A stretch of 5,005 bases of DNA from Alphaproteobacteria bacterium (GTDB lineage: Bacteria > Pseudomonadota > Alphaproteobacteria > UBA9219). Of the stretch, positions 1-5,005 are shown one piece after another; position 1 is the stretch's first letter, and each line of letters opens with the position of its first letter. The stretch is taken from assembly GCA_028865155.1 (NCBI GenBank), contig JAGWKW010000118.1:1-5005 (forward strand). Reading direction: 5' to 3'. Made by a program: the position numbers and the translations under genes. The notes beneath the pieces were generated by a model. That model had not been told where the DNA came from, made no database searches, and saw only the letters and a program-made list of their open reading frames with translations.

Positions 1-717
1 CGGCAACTCGCTTAAAATCTCGAAAAATTTTTGCGCCCGGTGCAGGGCAATGGCTTTATCGCCCGATCCTTTTTTCGTTTTTCTGCGCGTGGCGGTTTCT
101 TCGCCTTCGTCGTCGTTCGCCGCGCGATCGAACAGGCTTTGTGCGCCTAAGACCATGCCGACATGGGGCAAAGCCTGCCGGTAATCCCATTTTCGTGCGG
201 CAAGCGCCGTCATGTGCGACAGATTGGCTTCGGCGCTGGCCTCGTCGAGATAAAGCATATGGATCATCTGTGCGAGCCGTTCCTGCAAATTCTGGTCGAG
301 GATTTCAAGCTCGTCGCCGCCTTTGGGGTTATAATAGCCGACGGTCGCGACCGTGATGCGGTAGCCGCCCGCGCGCATGCTGCGCGACAGGTCGAGCGTC
401 GCGCGTTCGAGCCTTTCGGGTTCGAGATCGTAGATTTTGTGATTGCCCGATTCGTGCAGAAGCTCGAACTGCCGGATCGCGGCCCATTCGGCGGGGAAAT
501 CTTCGGCCCCGATGTTCCAGCCCTTGGCGCGCTTGGCCTCGATCATGCGGCGCAGCTCGTCCGGGAACCATGTGTCGTAGGTCGCGGCCTTGCCGATGCG
601 CTGCAGATAGGTGAAGCCCATCGTGATCTTGCGCCCGGCGGGCTGGGGCGAGGCAAACAGGGTTTGCGAAAAAAGCTCGGCGGTGGCGGCGCCGCGCGTG
701 CGCGTGACGATAGGCAT
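1..717 (-). CDS. Uncharacterised protein under TPP riboswitch control (3' end outside window)
   Basis: I do not recognise this protein. The frame stays open for 239 codons from the ATG at 717-715 to the left edge, so the C-terminus is missing. Codon use is strongly G/C at third positions, like the known genes here, which supports real coding. The start is set by an AAGGGAG ribosome binding site at 730-724, six bases before the ATG. There is no signal peptide and no membrane segment, so it is probably cytoplasmic. Residues 1-30 look flexible; residues 31-198 look like a folded, mostly helical domain rich in Trp, Tyr and charged residues (for example TYDTWFPDEL at 46-55 and VGYYNPKGGDE at 126-136). 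Residues 202-217 form a charged linker, an acidic patch (DDEGEE) followed by a basic one (RRKTKK), and a further helix begins near 221. The riboswitch upstream implies a role in thiamine synthesis, salvage, transport or TPP-dependent metabolism, but no known thiamine family (ThiC, ThiD, ThiE, ThiG, TenA, transporter subunits) is evident. The function is unknown. Confidence 0.85.
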   Translation of the reverse strand, partial: MPIVTRTRGAATAELFSQTLFASPQPAGRKITMGFTYLQRIGKAATYDTWFPDELRRMIEAKRAKGWNIGAEDFPAEWAAIRQFELLHESGNHKIYDLEPERLERATLDLSRSMRAGGYRITVATVGYYNPKGGDELEILDQNLQERLAQMIHMLYLDEASAEANLSHMTALAARKWDYRQALPHVGMVLGAQSLFDRAANDDEGEETATRRKTKKGSGDKAIALHRAQKFFEILSELP

Positions 718-723
718 TTCATT

Positions 724-730
724 CTCCCTT
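724..730 (-). promoter_or_regulatory. Ribosome binding site embedded in the riboswitch 3' end
   Basis: AAGGGAG on the minus strand lies six bases before the ATG at 717-715. This strong Shine-Dalgarno match decides the start. A second ATG at 722-720, in another frame, is only one base from the same site and would yield only about 59 codons, so it is unlikely to be used. The site overlaps the aptamer's 3' strand, as expected for riboswitch control of translation initiation. Confidence 0.75.
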
Positions 731-800
731 CGCTGGCATGACCCAGATCAGGTTCGACGGGTATGATCTCAGCCCCAGAAGGGGGCACCCCGGTTGATGC
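724..800 (-). promoter_or_regulatory. TPP riboswitch (THI element)
   Basis: Read on the minus strand, the conserved parts of the THI box appear in the correct order. CCGGGGTGCC is at 793-784. A P3 hairpin has stem GCCCC (786-782), loop CUUCU and stem GGGGC (776-772). The invariant CTGAGA is at 772-767. ACCC near 762-759 can pair with the GGGU of the 5' side to form P2. CCTGATCTGG is at 752-743, and P5 is formed by CTGG (746-743) and CCAG (736-733). The 3' end runs into AAGGGAG, the ribosome binding site of the gene starting at 717. This arrangement fits translational control, in which TPP binding hides the ribosome binding site and lowers expression; that direction is inferred from the usual behaviour of proteobacterial THI elements. 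No rho-independent terminator is visible between the aptamer and the start codon. The terminal P1 helix is not clearly resolved by eye, so the outer ends are approximate. Confidence 0.95.
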
Positions 801-805
801 GGGCG

Positions 806-834
806 ACCATAAACCCGAATTCCCGGCCTGTCAT
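806..834 (-). promoter_or_regulatory. Candidate sigma-70-type promoter for the riboswitch transcript
   Basis: On the minus strand, ATGACA at 834-829 matches five of six positions of the TTGACA -35 box. TATGGT at 811-806 matches four of six of the TATAAT -10 box, and the spacer is exactly 17 bases. Transcription would begin near 800, which is where the riboswitch 5' strand begins. That agreement strengthens an otherwise ordinary match. It was found by eye and not scored against background. Confidence 0.45.
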
Positions 835-836
835 CA

Positions 837-873
837 GGGCAGGAGTGCGGTGCAGCAAGCTTGCCTCCTGGCC
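837..873. repeat. Inverted repeat with internal palindrome in the divergent intergenic region
   Basis: CAGGAG at 840-845 is matched by CTCCTG at 865-870. The arms extend to 837-873 as GG and CC beyond one mismatch. The 19-base interior holds the perfect ten-base palindrome GCAAGCTTGC at 855-864. There is no T-run on either side, so it is not an obvious rho-independent terminator. It lies just upstream of the candidate minus-strand promoter and ends 23 bases before the plus-strand gene, so it could be an operator for one or both genes. A chance repeat in GC-rich DNA is also possible. Confidence 0.4.
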
Positions 874-890
874 ACAGAAAGCCCTATTGT
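861..890 (+). promoter_or_regulatory. Weak candidate promoter for the hydrolase-like gene
   Basis: TTGCCT at 861-866 (four of six to TTGACA) and TATTGT at 885-890 (four of six to TATAAT) are separated by 18 bases. If used, transcription would start at or within a base or two of the ATG at 897, giving a leaderless or nearly leaderless mRNA. That would fit the lack of a properly spaced ribosome binding site. The match is modest and based on reading by eye only. Confidence 0.25.
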
Positions 891-896
891 CGGGGG

Positions 897-1964
897 ATGC
901 GGGTGCTTTTGCTTGTCATGGGTTTTTTGTGGTTCGGCTGCGCGACTGCGCGGGCGGCTGATGCCGTGCCGGCGACGGCCTATTTCCCGGTTTTCCCTTA
1001 TAACGCGCAGGGCAATGCGCCGCCGCAATTCGTGCCGGTTGCCGCCAACCATAAACTTGACGGCGTGCATCGCGGCATCACCCGCGCGATCATCGTCATC
1101 CATGGCAGCGACCGCGACGCGAACGATGCGCTGGCGGGGATGGCGTCGCTGGCGGGTGCGGCCAATGCCGAAACGATGATCGTTGCGCCCCAATTCCTGT
1201 TGCCCTCCGACATCGCGCGCGTCGCCGCGCACCTGCCGGATCAGGGCCAGCTGTTTGCGGCATGGCAGGCGAACGACTGGCCTTATGGCGGCAATTCTTC
1301 TGCAACACCGCCGCAACAGGGCATCAGTTCATTCACCGTTATCGACCTTCTTTTGATGTATGTGTCCGACCCGGACGTGTTCCCGGACATGAAGACGGTC
1401 GTCGTCGCGGGCGCGGGAACGGGCGCGGATTTCGTCCAGCGTTATGCCGCTTTTTCGCGTGCCGCCGCGCCGCTCGCCAAGCAGGATATCAATTTGCGTT
1501 TCATCGTAGCGGGGGCGCATTCCTATCTTTACATGACCGAAAACAGGATGCTGGGCGGACGCAACGGTTTTGGGCAGCCGGACGTCAAAGTTTGCCCGGC
1601 CTATGACGCCTATCCTTACGGGCTCGAAAATCTGAACCCTTATGCGGGCCGCGCCGGCGCGAACGCTGCCAAGCTCGATTACGCGACGCGTTTCATCACC
1701 TATTTAAATGCGCCGGGCGGCAATTCCGAGCAGAAGGCGAATTGCGCGGTTCTCGATCAGGGCGCGACGGCGGCCGTGCGCGCGAAGAATTTCCGGCTTT
1801 ACCTGCGGTCGATCTACAGCGGCGTCGCGTCGCGGACGCAGGTTTTTTCGTTCGACCATTCGGCCAAGGGCGATGCGCTCGGCCTGTTCGGCTCGTCCTG
1901 CGGCATGGAAGTTTTGTTCGGCGACGGAATGTGCCCTGAAGTTCCCGAAAGCGCGGCACAATGA
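897..1964 (+). CDS. Exported alpha/beta-hydrolase-like protein, catalytic serine apparently lost
   Basis: This 355-residue protein carries a Sec signal peptide: residues 1-20 have a hydrophobic core (LLLVMGFLWFG) and end in ARA before A21, a type I cleavage site. The mature protein is therefore probably periplasmic or secreted. The body resembles a family of secreted bacterial and fungal alpha/beta hydrolases. It has a strand plus oxyanion region RAIIVIHGSDRDAND (63-77), an elbow strand TVVVAGAGTGADFVQRYA (167-184), the block FIVAGAHSYLYMT (202-214), and a C-terminal histidine region FDHSAKGDALGLF (319-331). In relatives as I remember them the elbow reads GHSAGG; here it is GAGTGA (172-177), so the nucleophile position is Gly174. 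His321 is kept, and no clear catalytic acid is seen near 268-278. Mature cysteines 233, 283, 335 and 346 could form disulfides. The ATG at 897 is chosen because it begins the signal peptide; a TTG 36 bases upstream adds only polar residues. The stop overlaps the next start as ATGA. Coding is certain, the fold likely, and activity doubtful. Confidence 0.85.
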   Translation: MRVLLLVMGFLWFGCATARAADAVPATAYFPVFPYNAQGNAPPQFVPVAANHKLDGVHRGITRAIIVIHGSDRDANDALAGMASLAGAANAETMIVAPQFLLPSDIARVAAHLPDQGQLFAAWQANDWPYGGNSSATPPQQGISSFTVIDLLLMYVSDPDVFPDMKTVVVAGAGTGADFVQRYAAFSRAAAPLAKQDINLRFIVAGAHSYLYMTENRMLGGRNGFGQPDVKVCPAYDAYPYGLENLNPYAGRAGANAAKLDYATRFITYLNAPGGNSEQKANCAVLDQGATAAVRAKNFRLYLRSIYSGVASRTQVFSFDHSAKGDALGLFGSSCGMEVLFGDGMCPEVPESAAQ

Positions 1965-2764
1965 GGATTTTGTTTTTCGGCGACGTCGTAGGGCGCAGCG
2001 GGCGCGACGGGCTGGCGAAGCATCTGCCCGCCTTGCGCGAGAAATTCAAGTCCGACGCCGTCATCGTCAATGCCGAGAACGCCGCCTCGGGCGTCGGCAT
2101 CACGATGAAGATCGCGGAAGACATGTTCGCCTCCGGCGTCACCTGCCTGACGTCGGGCAATCATGTCTGGGGCCAGAAGGAATTGATGCTGACCATCGAC
2201 CGCGAGCCGCGCATTCTGCGTCCGCTCAATTATCCCGAAGGCACGCCGGGGCGCGGGTTTTATATGGCTGCGGCCGGCGGGCGCAAATTGCTGGTCGTTA
2301 ATGCCATGGCGCGGCTGTTCATGGAGCCGGTGCTGGACGATCCGTTCGCGGCGATGGAAAAACTTCTGGCTGGGCATAAACTGTCGGGCGAGACCCAGAT
2401 TTTCGTCGATTTTCACGGCGAAGCGACGTCGGAGAAAATGGCCTTCGCCCATGTGTTCGACGGGCGCGTGTCGGCTGTCATCGGCAGTCATACCCATGTG
2501 CCGACGGCGGATGCGCAGATTTTGCCGCGGGGCACGGCCTATCTGACCGATGCGGGCATGTGCGGCGATTACGATAGCATTGTCGGCATGAAAAAAGATG
2601 TCGCGATCTGGCGTTTCACGCGCAAGACGCCGCCGCCGGAAAGGAAAGCGCCTGCCGACGGCGAGGCGACCGTATGCGGCGCGTTCATCGAAACCGACGA
2701 TGCGACGGGGATGGCTGTCGCCATTAACCCTGTGCGGGTTGGCGGTATTCTGAACGCCACTTAA
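1961..2764 (+). CDS. YmdB-like metallophosphoesterase (TIGR00282 family)
   Basis: This 267-residue cytoplasmic protein matches the TIGR00282/YmdB family in length (about 255-270 residues) and in every metal-ligand motif. GDVVGRSGR begins at residue 7 with Asp8. NAENAASG has Glu39 and Asn40. SGNHVWGQ has Asn67 and His68. The [11 protein letters not shown] block has His152, and [10 protein letters not shown] has His177 and His179. Family members bind two metals and hydrolyse phosphodiesters; Bacillus subtilis YmdB acts on 2',3'-cyclic nucleotides and affects development. The natural substrate in proteobacteria is not settled, so the product name should stay general. The start is fixed by the ATGA overlap with the preceding hydrolase-like gene, which suggests translational coupling and a two-gene operon. 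Residues about 222-236 ([13 protein letters not shown]) form a proline-rich surface loop before the last strands. No truncation or missing ligand is seen. Confidence 0.93.
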   Translation: MRILFFGDVVGRSGRDGLAKHLPALREKFKSDAVIVNAENAASGVGITMKIAEDMFASGVTCLTSGNHVWGQKELMLTIDREPRILRPLNYPEGTPGRGFYMAAAGGRKLLVVNAMARLFMEPVLDDPFAAMEKLLAGHKLSGETQIFVDFHGEATSEKMAFAHVFDGRVSAVIGSHTHVPTADAQILPRGTAYLTDAGMCGDYDSIVGMKKDVAIWRFTRKTPPPERKAPADGEATVCGAFIETDDATGMAVAINPVRVGGILNAT

Positions 2765-2816
2765 CCGTTGCCCCCGAAATCGAATCCCGCTACAAAAAGC
2801 TGCAAGGCGGTTCCCC

Positions 2817-2822
2817 TATAAT
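2817..2822 (+). promoter_or_regulatory. Candidate -10 element for purA
   Basis: A perfect TATAAT lies in the 107-base gap between the phosphoesterase gene and purA. Transcription would start near 2829 and leave a leader of about 43 bases. No good -35 hexamer is found at 16-18 bases (the region reads ACAAAAAGC) and there is no extended TGn motif. It is therefore either an activator-dependent promoter or a chance match. No terminator hairpin separates the upstream gene, so purA may also receive read-through. No purine riboswitch or clear PurR-type operator was seen. Confidence 0.4.
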
Positions 2823-2871
2823 CGCGTTCGCGGATGCCTTGCCCGGAACGCCTCGGATCGTCGGACAATCC

Positions 2872-4164
2872 ATGAAAAACGTCACCGTCGTAGGCGCCCA
2901 ATGGGGCGATGAGGGCAAAGGCAAGATCGTCGACTGGTTATCGTACCGCGCCGACATCGTCGTGCGGTTCCAGGGCGGGCATAATGCCGGGCATACGCTC
3001 GTCATCGACGGAACCGAATATAAATTGAGCCTTCTGCCGTCCGGCGTCGTGCGTCCCGGCAAAGTGTCGGTCATCGGCAACGGCGTCGTCGTCGATCCGT
3101 GGCATTTGCTGAAGGAGATCGAGGTTGTGCGCGCCAAGGGCGTCGAGGTTTCGCCCGAGAACCTGGTCATCGCCGAAAACTGCCCGCTGATTTTGCCTAT
3201 CCATGGCGCGCTGGACCGCGCGCGCGAATCCGCGCGCGGCGTCACCAAGATCGGCACGACAGGGCGCGGCATCGGCCCCGCTTACGAGGACAAAATTGCG
3301 CGCCGCGCGATCAGGGTTTGCGATCTGGCCGAGCCGGGCGTTTTGCGCGCCAAGCTGGAAGGGCTTTTGCATTACTATAACATTCTTCTGGCCGAGCTCG
3401 ACGCCGACACGTTCAATTCGGACGCGCTGTTCCACGATATCATGGCCGTCGCGCCGCAAATCCTGCCTTATGTCGGAGTGGTGTGGAAACGGCTCGAAGA
3501 CGCGCATAAAGACGGCAAGCTGATACTGTTCGAAGGGGCGCAGGGTGCGATGCTCGACATCGATCACGGCACTTATCCTTATGTGACCTCAAGCAACACG
3601 ATTGCCGCCAACGCCGCGACCGGGGCGGGTATCGGCGCGAAGCTGGCCGGACGCGTGCTGGGGATTTGCAAAGCCTATACGACGCGCGTCGGCGCGGGGC
3701 CGTTCCCGACCGAAGACACCGGCGAAATCGGCGAAAAACTTGGCGCGCGCGGCAAGGAATTCGGCACGAACACGGGACGCAAGCGGCGCTGCGGCTGGCT
3801 CGACGCCGTTCTGGTGCGCCAGGCCGTGAAAACCGGCGGCATCGACGGGATCGCGTTGACCAAGCTCGACATCCTCGACGGGTTCGAGGAACTGAAAATC
3901 TGCCGCGCCTATAAGCTTGGCGATCAGGTCATCGACTACCTGCCCGCCGGGCAGGAGGCGCAAAGCATGGTCGAGCCGATCTACGACGTTTGCGACGGGT
4001 GGGAAGGCAGCACGCAAGGCGTGCGCAGTTGGGCCGACCTGCCTGCGGCGGCGTTGAAATATATTCGCCGGGTCGAGGAGCTGATCGAAGCACCGGTTAT
4101 CCTGCTTTCGACGTCGCCGGAACGCGACGATACGATTCTGATGAAGGATCCGTTTGGCGACTAG
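2872..4164 (+). CDS. purA: Adenylosuccinate synthetase
   Basis: PurA joins IMP and aspartate using GTP to make adenylosuccinate, the first committed step from IMP to AMP, in the cytoplasm. The 430-residue length is normal. Visible motifs, which line up with E. coli numbering, are: [12 protein letters not shown] (7-18) with catalytic Asp13; QGGHNAGHT (34-42) with catalytic His41; the IMP-binding stretch [17 protein letters not shown] (125-141); EGAQG (221-225); the substrate loop [14 protein letters not shown] (298-311) with Arg303 and Arg305; the guanine-specificity segment TKLD (330-333); and the C-terminal [16 protein letters not shown] block. In the loop, residue 300 is Asn where E. coli has Thr, a position that varies in the family. 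The ATG at 2872 is chosen because [18 protein letters not shown] is the usual N-terminus; an in-frame TTG at 2839 would add 11 atypical residues. The ribosome binding site is weak (GGAC about seven bases upstream). The 3' end overlaps the convergent dppA-like gene by four bases. Confidence 0.99.
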   Translation: MKNVTVVGAQWGDEGKGKIVDWLSYRADIVVRFQGGHNAGHTLVIDGTEYKLSLLPSGVVRPGKVSVIGNGVVVDPWHLLKEIEVVRAKGVEVSPENLVIAENCPLILPIHGALDRARESARGVTKIGTTGRGIGPAYEDKIARRAIRVCDLAEPGVLRAKLEGLLHYYNILLAELDADTFNSDALFHDIMAVAPQILPYVGVVWKRLEDAHKDGKLILFEGAQGAMLDIDHGTYPYVTSSNTIAANAATGAGIGAKLAGRVLGICKAYTTRVGAGPFPTEDTGEIGEKLGARGKEFGTNTGRKRRCGWLDAVLVRQAVKTGGIDGIALTKLDILDGFEELKICRAYKLGDQVIDYLPAGQEAQSMVEPIYDVCDGWEGSTQGVRSWADLPAAALKYIRRVEELIEAPVILLSTSPERDDTILMKDPFGD

Positions 4165-4958
4165 GTCACGAACTGTAAAAAGCGGCAGGCTTCGAAAAAG
4201 TCCGGCGCTTCGAATTTTATCGTGCGTTCGCCGCTATGCTGCGCGCCTGGATACCATGAAAACTTATAGGCATCCGTCGGCGTATTGTAGGCGACTTCGA
4301 CTGTGAAATTTTTTGGCAAGGCGATACAGCAGGCTCGAAGATCGCCGCGTAGGGCCTTTTCGATGCCTTCGCGGATTTGCTTGCGCGCGGCCTGTGGCGT
4401 CAGGCTGATTGTCGAAGGGCCGCGTCCTTTCCCGACGCTAACGGTTGTAATGGCGGGATTGTAGTTTTTGACCTCGGCGCAAACTCCAGCATCGCCGGAA
4501 AGAAACACAGTCGGAACGCCGTAATGTTCAGCCAATCGCGAGAAAACGCCGAATTCGGAAACGGGCGTTCCGTTGATGCGGATTTGTTCGACCTTGAGGG
4601 AAAGCGTATGGGCCAAGGGGTTCTGCTCTGCTCCGGCGCGCGCATGCCAGCCGATCATCGCCACAGCATCGAAACTTTCATCCAAGTCTTGCAGCATACT
4701 GGCGGGCGAACCGCTCCAGCTACGGATGAGCGTCACGTAATCCGGCAGGTCTTCGAGCAAAAGATTGCGCCCCGTATTGTGGGCATCCTTCACCCATATG
4801 TCCGTAGCACCCGCCGCTTTCGCGCCTTCGCAGGCGGCAACGACTTCTTCGGTCATCAGTTTTCGAAACTGTGCATAGTCCGCATGTTCAGGGGAAGCCT
4901 CGTTCCAGTTCGTAATGCCGGCGATGCCTTCGATATCAGCGGAAATGTAGAGTTTCAT
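4161..4958 (-). CDS. DppA-like D-aminopeptidase, peptidase family M55
   Basis: This 265-residue protein aligns with Bacillus subtilis DppA (274 residues), a zinc-dependent D-aminopeptidase that assembles into a decameric barrel and cleaves D-amino acids such as D-Ala from short peptides. The M55 residues are present: [11 protein letters not shown] with Asp8 and Glu10; VKDAHN with His60; IGWHARAG with His105; LAHTLS with His117 (matching the catalytic His115 of DppA); and SEFG with Glu135. No signal peptide is present, so it acts in the cytoplasm on imported or recycled peptides. The ATG at 4958-4956 is chosen because it gives the canonical N-terminus. It has only a weak ribosome binding site but follows an upstream stop codon by four bases, which suggests translational coupling. 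In many genomes dppA relatives sit beside peptide transporter genes, which is consistent with the hydrophobic gene tail just upstream. M55 function is confident; the exact substrate is not, so no gene symbol is assigned. Confidence 0.95.
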   Translation of the reverse strand: MKLYISADIEGIAGITNWNEASPEHADYAQFRKLMTEEVVAACEGAKAAGATDIWVKDAHNTGRNLLLEDLPDYVTLIRSWSGSPASMLQDLDESFDAVAMIGWHARAGAEQNPLAHTLSLKVEQIRINGTPVSEFGVFSRLAEHYGVPTVFLSGDAGVCAEVKNYNPAITTVSVGKGRGPSTISLTPQAARKQIREGIEKALRGDLRACCIALPKNFTVEVAYNTPTDAYKFSWYPGAQHSGERTIKFEAPDFFEACRFLQFVT

Positions 4959-4962
4959 GCGC

Positions 4963-5005
4963 TTACTTATTCCCGATCAGATTCCGCAGGACGAAGGTCA
5001 GGATG
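4963..5005 (-). CDS. C-terminal end of an upstream gene, possibly a membrane protein
   Basis: On the minus strand, an open frame entering from the right edge reads ILTFVLRNLIGNK and ends at TAA (4965-4963), four bases before the dppA-like start. The short residue run is hydrophobic with a basic end, typical of the tail of a membrane protein such as a transporter permease. With 13 codons this is only suggestive. A second frame over the same bases is also open for 12 codons but reads as polar residues. The tight spacing to the next start is the main support for this frame. Confidence 0.45.
   Translation of the reverse strand, partial: ILTFVLRNLIGNK

Noticed and set aside
543..722. Alternative minus-strand reading frame beginning at the ATG at 722-720, overlapping the riboswitch end
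   Set aside because: It would be only one base from the ribosome binding site, gives about 59 residues rich in Pro, Arg and Ser typical of an out-of-frame reading, and competes with the 239-codon frame that has proper spacing.
163..741. Long plus-strand open frame of 192 codons opposite the unknown minus-strand gene
   Set aside because: It is antisense to a frame with better codon bias and a dedicated start signal, and it runs through the riboswitch 3' end. Long antisense frames are common in GC-rich DNA.
899..936. Lipoprotein signal for the hydrolase-like protein (Cys15 in the signal peptide)
   Set aside because: The residues before the cysteine (LWFGC) do not fit a lipobox, which needs Leu or similar at -3 and a small residue at -2; the ARA cleavage site at residue 20 is better.
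1814..2497. Minus-strand open frame of 227 codons spanning the hydrolase and phosphoesterase genes
   Set aside because: It is antisense to two recognisable protein families and has no credible start signal or family features of its own.
2765..2871. Possible riboswitch, terminator or small gene between the phosphoesterase gene and purA
   Set aside because: No conserved riboswitch motif, no GC hairpin with T-run, and no small frame with a convincing start were seen; only a TATAAT match stands out.
3216..3239. Alternating CG tract with an inverted repeat (CCGCGCGCG / CGCGCGCGG around AATC)
   Set aside because: It lies inside purA and is explained by Arg and Ala codons for residues about 115-123 in GC-rich DNA; no independent function is indicated.
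2938..3567. Minus-strand open frame of 209 codons inside purA
   Set aside because: It is a shadow of purA, whose identity is certain; its residues show no domain and it has no start signal.

Overview
The window reads as chromosomal DNA from a GC-rich bacterium, most likely an alphaproteobacterium. The basis is strong G/C preference at third codon positions, the alphaproteobacterial look of the PurA sequence, and tight gene packing. No phage, transposon, CRISPR or RNA-gene signature was seen. The order or species cannot be named from the sequence alone.

Layout from left to right. (1) Positions 1-717, minus strand: the first 239 codons of a protein I do not recognise. Its 3' end lies beyond the left edge. 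Just upstream of its start codon, on the same strand (about 724-800), is a clear TPP (thiamine pyrophosphate) riboswitch. A plausible promoter sits just ahead of it, and the Shine-Dalgarno sequence lies inside the riboswitch 3' end. An unknown gene placed directly under thiamine control is the most interesting item here. (2) Positions 897-1964, plus strand: an exported alpha/beta-hydrolase-like protein whose nucleophile-elbow serine appears to be replaced by glycine, so it may be a pseudoenzyme. (3) Positions 1961-2764, plus strand: a YmdB/TIGR00282-type metallophosphoesterase that overlaps the previous gene by ATGA. (4) Positions 2872-4164, plus strand: purA, adenylosuccinate synthetase, complete and with intact active-site motifs, preceded by a 107-base gap holding a perfect TATAAT. 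(5) Positions 4161-4958, minus strand: a complete DppA-like M55 D-aminopeptidase, convergent with purA; the two stop codons share one CTAG. (6) Positions 4963-5005, minus strand: the last 13 codons of an upstream gene, ending four bases before dppA.

How the genes work together: the hydrolase-like protein and the phosphoesterase form a two-gene, probably translationally coupled unit. purA most likely has its own promoter and makes the AMP precursor. The dppA-like gene belongs to a leftward operon entering from the right edge, possibly one for D-amino-acid peptide or cell-wall peptide use. The riboswitch gene starts a separate leftward unit that diverges from the hydrolase gene across 179 bases.
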